This document shows positions 49,501-57,467 of a stretch of 64,000 nt of DNA, piece after piece. Position numbers and translations under genes: made by a program. Source of the stretch: Clostridium chauvoei. Lineage in GTDB: Bacteria > Bacillota > Clostridia > Clostridiales > Clostridiaceae. The notes below the pieces were generated by a model. It was given only the letters and a program-made list of their open reading frames with translations, searched no databases and had not been told where the DNA came from. The stretch spans positions 1,302,001 through 1,366,000 of the forward strand of contig NZ_CP018624.1 in the NCBI RefSeq assembly GCF_002327185.1. The letters are read 5' to 3'. The stretch's first letter is position 1; every line of letters begins with the position of its first letter.

Positions 49501-50086
49501 CTATTATATCCCTTATTCTAATTAAGTTATTTTCTGTATTTGATAACTTTTTTTCAGCCTCTTCTTTTCTTGATTTAAATTTAACTATCCCTGCTGCTTC
49601 TTCTAAAAGTGACCTTCTATCTTCTGGTTTTCCGCTTAATATAGCTTCAATTTTACCTTGTCCAATTAAAGAATATCCTTCCTTCCCTATACCTGTATCC
49701 ATAAATAATGTATTTATATCTTTTAATCTACATTTCTTATTATTTATTAAGTATTCAGTTTCTCCTGATCTAAATATTCTCCTTGTAACAGTTACTTCAT
49801 TATATTCTGTATCTAACGAATTATCAGAGTTATCTAAGGTTAATGACACTTGTGCAAGACCTACTGGCTTTCTAAATTGAGTACCAGCAAATATTACATC
49901 CTCCATCTTTCCACCTCTTAGTGTTTTAACACTTTGCTCTCCAAGTACCCATCTAACTGAATCAGATATATTACTTTTACCACTTCCATTTGGTCCAACT
50001 ACAGCAGTTACACCTTCTTTAAATTTCAACTGGGTTTTATCTGCAAAAGATTTAAAACCTCTAATTTCTAGGGATTTTAAAAACAT
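46523..50086 (-). CDS. smc: Chromosome segregation ATPase SMC
   Basis: A 1,187-residue condensin. The N-terminal head has Walker A VVGPNGSGKSNISDSVRW. Two coiled-coil arms (about 165-500 and 670-1010) flank a hinge near 510-660, which has the G-rich GEVISSGGALTGGS at its end. The C-terminal head has NLMSGGEKVLSAIALLFA and Walker B FCILDEIEAALDD. Length and plan are normal. The ATG at 50086 has AAGGAGTGG upstream, which overlaps the stop of the preceding microprotein gene. Confidence 0.97.
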   Translation of the reverse strand: MFLKSLEIRGFKSFADKTQLKFKEGVTAVVGPNGSGKSNISDSVRWVLGEQSVKTLRGGKMEDVIFAGTQFRKPVGLAQVSLTLDNSDNSLDTEYNEVTVTRRIFRSGETEYLINNKKCRLKDINTLFMDTGIGKEGYSLIGQGKIEAILSGKPEDRRSLLEEAAGIVKFKSRKEEAEKKLSNTENNLIRIRDIIATYEERVGPLKEEREKAIRYKTLAEDLKVKEVSILTYYIEKIEEEIKNINKDIIERKDAVEKKRLKLQKYKEELLDLNKNIEQLENKNEHEKREYYNKKDKLTKSSSDIEIFKERINNLNESIEKDKLSLKELEEALVNSNNEKDILLKDLEVKIKNQQDKEQEIEALEKSIRDLSNEIKEVSDTLKVLKDDEFEILRKISEIKNSIVILEKDIISKNQLSANGESNLKTIEGNISINLATTKEIQENIENAIKERQQIQNDILENRKKIAILNGNVTKKELLIKNITRETNTLQGKLTTLKDLEKSYEGYQMSVKRLMERIETGKIKEGLGTKVLGEIFSVDREYETAIEIALGGAISNIITKDETIAKFLIEYLKKNNLGRATFLPLNIIKGNRLIVQKEIQNIDGYLGIASDILKFNPIFKDIMDYCLGKTIIARDMDSALKISKLGKYKIKIVTLAGEVISSGGALTGGSIYKKNNSSILGRRRELLELEELISKNKEKYELEFKNLKEIKMQVQSLDEDNLNKSDDVHSKTIDITKFEGEIKALKNEAFKLKNSLDVSKKELLLNKDNLTKLKEQVVDKEKKLYELENKNEENKNRVIELQSKLEDKSKKVELDKENSIKLKIEKATLDESLQGKYSEIKRKEKEEIEREEKIKFLKLEAREKEESIVYLNRQIEEKEDLIEKYKNRINTLDEVFKNDEIEKISLKDKSKIKEGLINELVDIIRVEENELNKKEIANAKSESERDGYYKKLNEELNLTLAEAMEIAIEISSVSKIKDEIFILKSKITQLGTVNLAAIAEYEEVVEKYEFMSSQEEDLNKAKEELLSVISEMTVKMQGLFKENFKILNENFNETFNELFKGGNAELILSDGDELTANIDINVQPPGKKLQNINLMSGGEKVLSAIALLFAILKMKPTPFCILDEIEAALDDANVYRYAEFLKKFSNNIQFIVITHRKGTMEASDIMYGITMEEKGVSKVVSVDLTKNN

Positions 50087-50097
50087 AAGTCCACTCC

Positions 50098-50193
50098 TTA
50101 TCTAACTAATGATACTAATAAACTCACACTAAACATAACTGTCATAATTATAGTAACTATATATATCATTTTCTGTCTTGTTTGTTTTTTCAT
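50098..50193 (-). CDS. 31-residue single-pass membrane microprotein (DUF4044/Prli42-like)
   Basis: This small ORF opens with ATG at 50193 seven bases after AGAGGAG and ends TAA at 50098. It encodes a basic head (MKKQTRQK) followed by one hydrophobic helix of about 20 residues (MIYIVTIIMTVMFSVSLLVS) and a final LVR. Size and layout match the DUF4044/Prli42 family of tiny Firmicute membrane proteins; Prli42 anchors the stressosome in Listeria. That assignment is from architecture, not from a search. Its stop overlaps the smc SD, so it leads the smc-ftsY operon. IS copy 2 lies 8 bp upstream of its SD region. Confidence 0.65.
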   Translation of the reverse strand: MKKQTRQKMIYIVTIIMTVMFSVSLLVSLVR

Positions 50194-50208
50194 AATATCA
50201 CTCCTCTA

Positions 50209-50216
50209 TATTATTT
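50209..50216. repeat. Target-site duplication of IS copy 2, left
   Basis: TATTATTT abuts the left end of copy 2 and recurs at 51972-51979. Confidence 0.93.
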
Positions 50217-51971
50217 GTTAGTGTAAAGTTTTTTACACTACTTTTCTTTTTAAATCTTTATATATCAAGGTTTCGCCAGTTTTTTTGTATAAAAAAATAA
50301 CGACCCCCTAATTTCATGTTAAAATTGAATCTCTAACCAAACAAAATCACACATGAAAGGATGTCGTTATTATGGATTCAATTATAACTTATTTAATTAC
50401 TTATAATCAATATTTAATTGCCATTATCGGTCAATTACTTTTATTCATCTCAAAACATATTCCACTTAACCAGATGATATTTGATGATTCTAATAGTCCA
50501 GAATACCAAAAATTCAAAGTAGATAAGCTACCCACAATTATTAGATTTGAAAAGGTAGACTATATATTACTTTTAGCTTATTACAAACATAAATATAACA
50601 AGACCGTAAAACCCGTCCAAAGACGGAACGGGAAGTCTATCCCTAAAAAAACTAAATGTCCTAAGTGTGGTGCACCACATGAATATATATACGATAACAA
50701 TGGCAGTAAAGGACAGTTTCAATGTAAAGTTTGTGGTCTTACATTTAAAGAAACTAATCACACAACTAAACCAATAGTATTTATATGTCCTTATTGCGGT
50801 GCTACGCTTACGGAACAAAAGCAACGCAAGCACTTTAAAATACATAAATGCAATAATTCTAAATGCTTATACTATCAAAGAAATCTTAAGAATCTTCCAA
50901 AGAATATTGATCCTTGTGATAAATACAAGTATAAGCTTCATTACATATATCGTGAATTTAATATTAACTTCTTTAAAATGGATCTATATCCAATATCAAA
51001 ACATGCTACCGGATTTAGTTTTAAGAAGTTTAGCCCGCATATAATGGGACTATGCTTGACTTATCACGTTAATTGTAAAATGTCTACAAGACAAACAGCT
51101 CATGTTTTAAAAGAAGTTCATGGAATAAAAATTTCACATAGAACTGTTGCTAATTATGCTCTAACAGCAGCTGCTGTTATTAAGCCGTTTGTTGATACCT
51201 TTGATTACAAACCCTCTAAAATACTTTCTGCCGATGAAACTTATATAAAAGTAAAAGGCATTAAGCATTATGTCTGGATTGTAATGGATGCTTGTAAAAG
51301 GTCTATTCTAGGTTATCAAGTATCTGATACAAGAGATACTGGCCCTTGTATACTAGCAATGCGTATGGCTTTTGATAAGTTTAAAGACTTCCCTGGAAAA
51401 GCTTTAAACTTCGTTGCCGATGGTTACAGTTCATATCCGTTAGCGAAGCAACAATTTGAATTAGAAAAAAATAAAGAATTTAATCTAACTCAAGTTATCG
51501 GACTTACTAACGATGATCCAGTATCTGAAGAATTTCGTTGGGTTAAGCAAGTTGTAGAGCGTTTAAACCGTACCTTTAAATCTTCCTACAGGGGTACCTG
51601 TGGTTATGGAAGTGATGAAGGTGCTCTTTATGGCTTCTCCCTTTGGGTTGCTTATTACAACTTCTTACGCCCGCATCCTTACAATTACTGGCGCCCTTTA
51701 AACGAATTAAAGCAACTAGATGGTATTGACAATATGTCTGCAAAGTGGCAAATTCTTATCAGTCTCGGTCAACAAACCATATTACATATGCAAGAATCAC
51801 AAACTTCTTGATAAATCATAAAATCAAATATTGATTAAGTTTTTGCCTCCGTTACCGAAGGTCTTTTTAGCATATTCAATTTTAAAATTTTCTTAGATAT
51901 TATAAAGATATTTTTAACTATTATTCCAAATTAGCCATAAGCTATTTTTTCATACGAAACTTTACACTATC
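50217..51971 (+). mobile_element. IS6-like insertion sequence, copy 2 (1,755 bp)
   Basis: Same element and same orientation as copy 1, offset by 34,079 bp, with the same 15-bp imperfect terminal repeats but a different 8-bp target duplication (TATTATTT). It lies between the radical SAM gene's terminator and the microprotein-smc operon. A candidate promoter for that operon is now on the far side of the element. The near-identity of the copies points to recent, independent transpositions. Confidence 0.93.
50372..51811 (+). CDS. IS6-like DDE transposase with N-terminal zinc ribbons, copy 2
   Basis: Protein identical to that of copy 1 (479 residues; C96/C99/C118/C121 and C139/C142/C160/C165 zinc clusters; D288, D350, E396). 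The only base difference I found between the copies, at 51694, is a silent third-position change in an arginine codon. The intact frame and termini suggest an active element. Confidence 0.9.
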   Translation: MDSIITYLITYNQYLIAIIGQLLLFISKHIPLNQMIFDDSNSPEYQKFKVDKLPTIIRFEKVDYILLLAYYKHKYNKTVKPVQRRNGKSIPKKTKCPKCGAPHEYIYDNNGSKGQFQCKVCGLTFKETNHTTKPIVFICPYCGATLTEQKQRKHFKIHKCNNSKCLYYQRNLKNLPKNIDPCDKYKYKLHYIYREFNINFFKMDLYPISKHATGFSFKKFSPHIMGLCLTYHVNCKMSTRQTAHVLKEVHGIKISHRTVANYALTAAAVIKPFVDTFDYKPSKILSADETYIKVKGIKHYVWIVMDACKRSILGYQVSDTRDTGPCILAMRMAFDKFKDFPGKALNFVADGYSSYPLAKQQFELEKNKEFNLTQVIGLTNDDPVSEEFRWVKQVVERLNRTFKSSYRGTCGYGSDEGALYGFSLWVAYYNFLRPHPYNYWRPLNELKQLDGIDNMSAKWQILISLGQQTILHMQESQTS

Positions 51972-51979
51972 TATTATTT
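51972..51979. repeat. Target-site duplication of IS copy 2, right
   Basis: TATTATTT, identical to 50209-50216. Confidence 0.93.
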
Positions 51980-52009
51980 AAGTTTATAGTAAATCTTTTA
52001 AAATATCAA

Positions 52010-52044
52010 TATAAGGTAGGCCTTTTATGCCTACCTTATATTAT
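52010..52044 (-). terminator. Hairpin terminator at the end of the radical SAM gene
   Basis: On the minus strand AATATAAGGTAGGC and GCCTACCTTATATT form a perfect 14-bp stem with a 7-base loop; the gene's stop codon lies in the 5' arm. Only GATATTTT follows, so the T tract is poor although the stem is strong. Confidence 0.65.
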
Positions 52045-53070
52045 TACCTCTTCTATTTTTTTAACTACAATAACTCTTAATGTCCCTCTTTTTAACTTAT
52101 CTTTAGTAGATACTATTATATTTCCTTTATGATTTGCTTTAAGTTCATTAAAATATACTTTTTTATTAGCATATAATTTACTTAAATCTTTAGAATTAAC
52201 TTCTACTATTATATCATCTTCTGATGCTACTCTTGACTTTATTTCATCACACATTAAGTTACTTTCTACAAGTTCTCTAAAAGATGGATGAAAAGGACCA
52301 TCTATAATATCTTTTCCCCAAGTTATAGTTTCTGTAGGTTGAAGCCCTATTCTTATAACTTGAACTTTAGCCGAATTATATAACTTATACATTTCTTTTG
52401 ATATGTAAACTGCATCTTTAAGGCTATATGGAATATAGTCCCCTCTATTATACATATCCTCCATAGGAGTATCCTTTATAACAAGAGCCGGATATATTCT
52501 ACAAAGATCTGGTTTCATTTCTATTGACTTTTTAACTGTTTCAATATCCTTATCAAAACTATCTCCTGGAAGACCTGGCATAATTTGATGACCTAATGTA
52601 AATCCATATTCCTTAATTAACTTTGATGCTATATAAACATCTTCTGCTGTATGACCTCTACCTGATAATTTTAGAATTTCATCATCTAATGACTGTACTC
52701 CAAGCTCTATTATATCTGCCTTAAATTCTTTTAAGTAATCTAATATATATCTATTTATAGCATCTGGCCTTGTAGACATTCTTATTTTATGAATAAGCCC
52801 TTTTTCTTTAAACTCTTTTGCTACTGCTAAAAGTTCCTTTTGCTTATTTACATCTATAGCTGTAAAAGTTCCTCCAAAAAATGAAACTTCTATTGTAGCT
52901 TCTTTATTATTTATAGTTTCTAGATACTCTAAGATAGTTTTTTTAACTTCTTCTCCTGTTACTTCATCAATGACTTCTTTTGCAATTCTATTTTGGTTGC
53001 AAAAAACACATTGATGAGGACATCCTTGATGAGATATAAATATAGGAATAATATAGTATTTTCTACTCAT
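52036..53070 (-). CDS. Radical SAM protein of the Elp3-like family
   Basis: A 344-residue radical SAM enzyme with the cluster motif QGCPHQCVFCNQ (CX3CX2C) near residue 16, SFFGGTFTAID, and LGVQSLDDEILKLSGRGHTAEDV and GHQIMPGLPGD typical of the Elp3-like group. No acetyltransferase domain is present, so it is not a full Elp3. Clostridia commonly carry this gene between rnc and smc; its substrate is not known to me. It overlaps the 3' end of rnc by 8 bases, indicating cotranscription. Confidence 0.82.
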   Translation of the reverse strand: MSRKYYIIPIFISHQGCPHQCVFCNQNRIAKEVIDEVTGEEVKKTILEYLETINNKEATIEVSFFGGTFTAIDVNKQKELLAVAKEFKEKGLIHKIRMSTRPDAINRYILDYLKEFKADIIELGVQSLDDEILKLSGRGHTAEDVYIASKLIKEYGFTLGHQIMPGLPGDSFDKDIETVKKSIEMKPDLCRIYPALVIKDTPMEDMYNRGDYIPYSLKDAVYISKEMYKLYNSAKVQVIRIGLQPTETITWGKDIIDGPFHPSFRELVESNLMCDEIKSRVASEDDIIVEVNSKDLSKLYANKKVYFNELKANHKGNIIVSTKDKLKRGTLRVIVVKKIEEVII

Positions 53071-53761
53071 TAACTTCCTCCAAAACTTTCAAAGCCGCCT
53101 TTGCAGCATTTTGTTCTGATTCTTTTTTACTGTATCCTTCACCTCGTCCAAATTCTTTATGATCTATTATTACAGCTGTAAAGAATTTTCTTCTATGAGG
53201 AGGACCTTCATATTTTAAAAGTTCATATACAATTGAAACTTCTCCTGACTTTTGAAGTTCTTCTTGTAATTTTGTTTTGTAATCTAAGACTATATCATTA
53301 TTTATTGCCATTGTTATTATTTCTTCAAAATATCCTAATATAAAGTCTTTAACAAACTCTAAACCTTTATCTAAATATATGGCAGCTATTAAAGCTTCTA
53401 CTGAATCAGCTATAATAGAAACCCTTTCTCTCCCCCCTGTCAATTCTTCTCCTCTACTAATTCTTAAAAAATTACCAAGGTTTAATTTTTTCCCTATTTC
53501 ATATAAGGAATTTTCACATACAATTAAGCTTCTAATTTTAGTTAATTCACCCTCACTTTTATTTTTATAATTTAAAAATAAATACTCAGTTACACATAAT
53601 TGTAATATTGCATCTCCTAAAAACTCAAAACGCTCATTATATTCTTGATCCTTATGTTGATTTGCATATGAACTATGAGTTAATGCAGTTTTTAAAAGTT
53701 TATTTTCATTAAAAGAAAGTCCTATAGTATTTTCAACTTCTTTAATATTAAATCTATTCAT
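53063..53761 (-). CDS. rnc: Ribonuclease III
   Basis: A double-strand-specific RNase that processes rRNA and structured mRNAs. The 232-residue protein has the signature NERFEFLGDAILQLCVTEYLF, DSVEALIAAIYLDKG, and a C-terminal double-strand-binding domain (DYKTKLQEELQKSGE ... KKESEQNAAKAALKVLEE). AAGGAG precedes the ATG. A 17-bp hairpin in the leader could be its own substrate. It follows acpP behind a terminator. Confidence 0.97.
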   Translation of the reverse strand: MNRFNIKEVENTIGLSFNENKLLKTALTHSSYANQHKDQEYNERFEFLGDAILQLCVTEYLFLNYKNKSEGELTKIRSLIVCENSLYEIGKKLNLGNFLRISRGEELTGGRERVSIIADSVEALIAAIYLDKGLEFVKDFILGYFEEIITMAINNDIVLDYKTKLQEELQKSGEVSIVYELLKYEGPPHRRKFFTAVIIDHKEFGRGEGYSKKESEQNAAKAALKVLEEVNE

Positions 53762-53780
53762 ATTTAATACACTCCTTGAA

Positions 53781-53825
53781 GTTTATTCTTCAATTTGCTT
53801 TAAACTAACAAATTCAAGAATAAAC
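53781..53825 (-). promoter_or_regulatory. Long stem-loop in the rnc leader (possible RNase III autoregulation site)
   Basis: On the minus strand a 17-base arm beginning GTTTATTCTT pairs with a 17-base arm ending AGAATAAAC, with one mismatch and an 11-base loop. The 3' arm ends a few bases before the rnc SD. E. coli RNase III cleaves a stem-loop in its own leader; the same logic is plausible here. Confidence 0.5.
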
Positions 53826-53834
53826 CAATAATAG

Positions 53835-53865
53835 TAAATATAAAATCCCGCTTTAATAGCGGGAT
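53835..53865 (-). terminator. Rho-independent terminator after acpP
   Basis: On the minus strand ATCCCGCT, ATTAA and AGCGGGAT form a perfect 8-bp GC-rich stem followed by TTTATATTT. Confidence 0.8.
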
Positions 53866-53869
53866 CGTA

Positions 53870-54100
53870 TTATTCTTCAACGTTTGCTTTTAAATATTTA
53901 ACAACGTCTCCAACAGTTTTGAAGTTTTCTGCTTCTTCGTCTGGAATCTCCATATCTAACTCATCTTCTAGAGCCATCATAAGTTCCACTAGGTCTAATG
54001 AATCAGCGTTTAAATCTTCAACAAATGATGCTTCCATAGTTATATCATCTTCACTAATACTTAATTTCTCAGCTATTATTTCTCTTATCTTTTCAAACAT
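53870..54100 (-). CDS. acpP: Acyl carrier protein
   Basis: A 76-residue acidic carrier of growing acyl chains. The phosphopantetheine serine lies in the DSL motif of [20 protein letters not shown] near residue 35. The ATG at 54100 is preceded by AGGAGGTG; a GTG nine bases earlier falls within that SD. It follows plsX and has its own promoter. Confidence 0.96.
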   Translation of the reverse strand: MFEKIREIIAEKLSISEDDITMEASFVEDLNADSLDLVELMMALEDELDMEIPDEEAENFKTVGDVVKYLKANVEE

Positions 54101-54130
54101 AACTTTCACCTCCTAAATACACCCATTTAG

Positions 54131-54159
54131 ATAATATTATATATTATTTATCTAGTCAA
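54131..54159 (-). promoter_or_regulatory. Promoter of acpP
   Basis: The minus strand has TTGACT, 17 bases and TATTAT in the plsX-acpP gap. Confidence 0.65.
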
Positions 54160-54177
54160 TATACATAAAGGTATAAA

Positions 54178-55179
54178 TTATATATTATTTTTTAACTCTT
54201 GCTTTATCTTTTCTAATACTTCATTATCATAAAAAGTTTTTGTTTGTCTTATAGCATTTTTAAAAGCCTTGGAATCTGAACTTCCATGAGCCTTTATACA
54301 AATACCTTCAACACCTAAAAATGGCGCTCCACCGTATTCTTTATAATCAAATTTTATTTTTAATTTTTTAAATACTGGTCCTAATAAAGCAGCTCCAATT
54401 TTACTTTTAATTCCTGAAGATAATATTTCTTCTTTTATCATACTTAAAAGTGTTTTAGCTACACCCTCATACATCTTTAATAATGTGTTTCCAACAAAAC
54501 CATCACATACAAGTACATTTACATCTCCTGATGAAGTTTCTCTTGGCTCTACATTTCCTACAAAGTTTAAATTTTCTTCTTCTTTTAAAAGTTTATGTGC
54601 AGCTTTTGTAAGCTCATTTCCCTTTTCTTCTTCTGCTCCAATATTGACAAGTCCTACACTAGGATTTTTTTTACCTAAAACTTCTTGATAATAAATTTTA
54701 CCCATATGTGCAAATTGGACCAAATAACTTGGTTTAGAATCAACATTTGCGCCAGCATCTACTATCATAAAGCTACCATTTTTTCCCGGCATAATTGGTG
54801 CTAATGCAGGTCTTTCAACCCCTTTGATTCTTCCTACCAACAATGTACATCCAGCTAAAAATGCTCCTGTACTTCCTCCTGATATAACTGCATCACACTC
54901 TTTATCTTTAACTAGTTTTAACGCCTTACATATACTAGAGTCTTTTTTTCTTTTTAAAGCCATTACAGGATGCTCATTTGGAGATATTACTTCTCTTGCG
55001 TCTATAACCTTTACAAGTTTTTCGTCATACTTGTACTTCTTTAGTTCTTCTTCTATTTCTTCAGCTTTACCTGTTATATAATATTCTATACCGTCGTATT
55101 CCTTAAGAGCCAATATAACTCCCTCAACTACAGCTTTAGGTGCATTATCTCCACCCATACCGTCTATAGCTATTTTCAT
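54178..55179 (-). CDS. plsX: Phosphate acyltransferase PlsX
   Basis: Makes acyl-phosphate from acyl-ACP to start phospholipid synthesis. The 333-residue protein opens [19 protein letters not shown], with [32 protein letters not shown] and [19 protein letters not shown]. The SD is weak (GGGGCAGTGG). The order yceD-rpmF-plsX-acpP joins lipid synthesis to ribosomal protein L32, as in many bacteria. Confidence 0.96.
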   Translation of the reverse strand: MKIAIDGMGGDNAPKAVVEGVILALKEYDGIEYYITGKAEEIEEELKKYKYDEKLVKVIDAREVISPNEHPVMALKRKKDSSICKALKLVKDKECDAVISGGSTGAFLAGCTLLVGRIKGVERPALAPIMPGKNGSFMIVDAGANVDSKPSYLVQFAHMGKIYYQEVLGKKNPSVGLVNIGAEEEKGNELTKAAHKLLKEEENLNFVGNVEPRETSSGDVNVLVCDGFVGNTLLKMYEGVAKTLLSMIKEEILSSGIKSKIGAALLGPVFKKLKIKFDYKEYGGAPFLGVEGICIKAHGSSDSKAFKNAIRQTKTFYDNEVLEKIKQELKNNI

Positions 55180-55212
55180 AATACCACTGCCCCTTTTCTT
55201 TATATATAAAGA

Positions 55213-55236
55213 AAAGAAAGTCTAATGACTTTCTTT
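55213..55236 (-). terminator. Possible terminator after rpmF
   Basis: On the minus strand AAAGAAAGTC, an ATTA loop and GACTTTCTTT form a 10-bp stem followed by TCTTTATA. The rpmF stop codon abuts the 5' arm. Confidence 0.6.
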
Positions 55237-55420
55237 ATTCTTCTGATGAAGCAACTACTTCTTTACCTTTGTAGAATCCACAGTTCTTACAAACTCTGTG
55301 AGCTAATTTCATTTCATGACATTGTGGACATTCAACTATTCCAGGTAAGCTTAACTTAAAAGTTTGAGCTCTTCTTGAATCTCTCTTTGCTCTATATGTT
55401 TTTCTAGCAGGATTTCCCAT
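55235..55420 (-). CDS. rpmF: 50S ribosomal protein L32
   Basis: A 61-residue L32 with the basic N-terminus ([22 protein letters not shown]) and a zinc-binding set of four cysteines (CPQC ... CKNC), so it is the zinc-containing (C+) paralogue. It starts two bases after yceD. Confidence 0.97.
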   Translation of the reverse strand: MGNPARKTYRAKRDSRRAQTFKLSLPGIVECPQCHEMKLAHRVCKNCGFYKGKEVVASSEE

Positions 55421-55422
55421 TA

Positions 55423-55935
55423 TTACACCTCCTTATTTCCAAACAACTCTTGAAGCTTTGCCAGTCTTAAGTCTACATCATTTGTCGTACATTGACAAGT
55501 GTCGTTATTAAGATTTTTACCGCATTGGTGACAAAGTCCCTTACAGTTGTCTACGCAAAGTCTCTTAATAGGTAAGGTTGAAATAATAATATTTTCAACA
55601 ACTTCGGTGATATCTATTGAATCACCATCTACAAATACCACTTCTTCATCTTCTTGAAGAAGTTCCCTGTTATTTGTAAACCTTTCTTCTATATCAATAT
55701 CTATTGGATAGATAAAGGCCTCTAGGCATCTTGAACAATGTAGTTCAAGTTTTGTTTTTATAGAAGCTTTAATAACTATTATGTCTTCAAAAGATTTTGC
55801 TTCTCCATTAACATTAACAGCTTCTAATGCTTTTATTTTATCTCCATCGTAATAAATTGGAGATAAATCGTATGTTACATTGATTTCTTTTTTTCTATTC
55901 TTTTGTGATATTAAATCTGAAAACTGTATAATCAT
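55423..55935 (-). CDS. yceD: DUF177 (YceD) family protein
   Basis: A 170-residue protein of the YceD family, found upstream of rpmF in most bacteria and implicated in 23S rRNA metabolism or ribosome assembly. A CxxC pair appears twice ([10 protein letters not shown] and [19 protein letters not shown]). The ATG at 55935 (MIIQFSDLI) fits the family; an in-frame ATG 27 bases earlier exists. Neither has a strong SD. A short leader ORF with a strong SD lies just upstream in the same frame. Confidence 0.88.
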   Translation of the reverse strand: MIIQFSDLISQKNRKKEINVTYDLSPIYYDGDKIKALEAVNVNGEAKSFEDIIVIKASIKTKLELHCSRCLEAFIYPIDIDIEERFTNNRELLQEDEEVVFVDGDSIDITEVVENIIISTLPIKRLCVDNCKGLCHQCGKNLNNDTCQCTTNDVDLRLAKLQELFGNKEV

Positions 55936-55959
55936 ATGTAATACTCTGAACAAAGTTCT

Positions 55960-56000
55960 CATGTTCTCTAGAACACATTATGTACATTATGTACATAGCT
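55960..56000. repeat. Tandem palindromes in the yceD leader
   Basis: The plus strand contains the palindrome TGTTCTCTAGAACA (55963-55976) and then ATGTACAT twice (near 55979-55997), giving two adjacent dyads downstream of the promoter. Possible operator for a regulator of the yceD-rpmF-plsX unit; the sequence does not look like the FapR or FabT motifs I know. Confidence 0.4.
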
Positions 56001-56013
56001 CGAGTAAAGCCAC
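55987..56013 (-). CDS. Possible eight-residue leader peptide upstream of yceD
   Basis: GTG at 56013 follows AAGGAG at seven bases and opens MALLELCT ending in TAA. It is in frame with yceD but separated from it by two TAA codons. The SD here is far better than that of yceD, so ribosomes may load here and reinitiate downstream. It might instead be a relic of an older yceD N-terminus. Confidence 0.3.
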   Translation of the reverse strand: MALLELCT

Positions 56014-56057
56014 TTTTCACTCCTTAAATTTATTTATTGAACAAATAAACACAACTT

Positions 56058-56086
56058 ATTATATAAAGTGTAGGATTAAAAGTCAA
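56058..56086 (-). promoter_or_regulatory. Strong promoter of yceD-rpmF-plsX
   Basis: The minus strand has TTGACT, 17 bases and a perfect TATAAT, about 120 bases upstream of yceD. The 140 bases between it and ackA are AT-rich with no GC-rich terminator that I can see. Confidence 0.75.
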
Positions 56087-56236
56087 GCAGTTTATTTTAA
56101 ATTGCTATTATAATAATTCTGCACTTTAATATTAAGTTTATATTTTAATATAAATAACTATATATAAACAATTATATACAAAGTCGTTATTTAGTAATTT
56201 AAAATACTATCTTGAAATTATTTAAATATTATTAAT

Positions 56237-57442
56237 TTAATATTTATTTTTTACCAATTCCATTGTATCTCTTGCAATCATTAGCTCTTCATTAGTTGGT
56301 ATTACAAAAGCTTTTACTTTGCATCCTTCTTTAGATATTTCTCTAATTTTTCCTCGTACTTTATTTCTTTCTTTATCTATTTCTACACCTAGATACTCTA
56401 AGCCCTTTAAACATTCTTCTCTTGTCTCTGGTGAATTTTCTCCAACTCCAGCAGTAAATACGATTACATCTACTCCACCCATTATAGCAGTATACGCTCC
56501 TATTTGAGCTCTTATTTTATAATGGAATATATCTAAAGCTAATTGAGCTCTCTTATTATTTTTTTCAACTGCAGCCATTTCAATATCTCTAAAATCTGAA
56601 CTTACCCCTGAAATTCCAAGCACTCCTGATTTTTTATTTAATAAATCGTTGACTTCATCGACAGTATAGTTACATTCTTTTATTAAGTATGTAGCTATAG
56701 CTGGATCTATACTTCCTGATCTAGTACCCATTACTATTCCCTCAAGAGGTGTAAATCCCATTGTTGTATCTATTGATACACCATTTTTTATAGCACAAAG
56801 ACTTGCACCATTGCCTAAATGACAAGTAATAATCTTTAAATCCTTTACATCCTGTGCCAAAACATCAGCAACTTTTTGTGAAACATACTTATGTGAAGTT
56901 CCATGGAAACCATATTTCCTTATGGAATTGTTTTCATAAAGCTCGTAAGGAAGAGCATAAATATATGCCTCCTCCTTCATTGTTTGGTGAAACGCAGTAT
57001 CAAAAACAACTACCATAGGTGTGTTTGGCATTAACTCTTTACATGCATTTATTCCAATCATGTTAGGTGGATTATGAAGTGGTGCTAATTTAAAGCATTC
57101 TTCAATATTTTTTATAACTTCATCATCTACTATAACTGATTTTGAATATTTTTCCCCTCCATGTACTACTCTATGTCCAACAGCACTTATTTCATCCATA
57201 GATGCTATAACCCCGTTTTCTTTATCTACTAGCACTTCTAAAACTAGTCTTATAGCATCTTTATGATCTTTCATCGGTTTTTCTAAAATATATTTTTCTC
57301 TTCCATCAACTTTTTGAGTTAAAATAGAACCTTCAATTCCGATTCTCTCAACAACTCCTTGAGCCAAAGCTTCTTCAGTTGTCATATCTATTAACTGATA
57401 TTTTAATGATGAACTACCACAATTAATTACTAATATTTTCAT
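56237..57442 (-). CDS. ackA: Acetate kinase
   Basis: Converts acetyl phosphate and ADP to acetate and ATP, a main ATP source in clostridial fermentation. The 401-residue protein opens [19 protein letters not shown] and carries [34 protein letters not shown] and [18 protein letters not shown]. The start at 57442 follows AAAGGGG; an ATG 18 bases earlier lacks spacing. It lies 25 bases downstream of pta. Confidence 0.97.
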   Translation of the reverse strand: MKILVINCGSSSLKYQLIDMTTEEALAQGVVERIGIEGSILTQKVDGREKYILEKPMKDHKDAIRLVLEVLVDKENGVIASMDEISAVGHRVVHGGEKYSKSVIVDDEVIKNIEECFKLAPLHNPPNMIGINACKELMPNTPMVVVFDTAFHQTMKEEAYIYALPYELYENNSIRKYGFHGTSHKYVSQKVADVLAQDVKDLKIITCHLGNGASLCAIKNGVSIDTTMGFTPLEGIVMGTRSGSIDPAIATYLIKECNYTVDEVNDLLNKKSGVLGISGVSSDFRDIEMAAVEKNNKRAQLALDIFHYKIRAQIGAYTAIMGGVDVIVFTAGVGENSPETREECLKGLEYLGVEIDKERNKVRGKIREISKEGCKVKAFVIPTNEELMIARDTMELVKNKY

Positions 57443-57467
57443 TTTTATAGCCCCTTTCAATATTAAA

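Noticed and set aside
46923..49880. Long plus-strand ORFs opposite smc
   Set aside because: Their serine/leucine-rich composition is the usual antisense reading of lysine/glutamate-rich coiled coils; no SD or promoter supports them.
16138..51971. Composite transposon carrying nusA to smc between two IS copies
   Set aside because: Each copy has its own, different 8-bp duplication at its two immediate ends, and the interval is ordinary conserved gene order, so these are two separate insertions.
52036..53070. Full-length Elp3 (tRNA acetyltransferase)
   Set aside because: Only the radical SAM part is present; at 344 residues there is no room for the GNAT domain.
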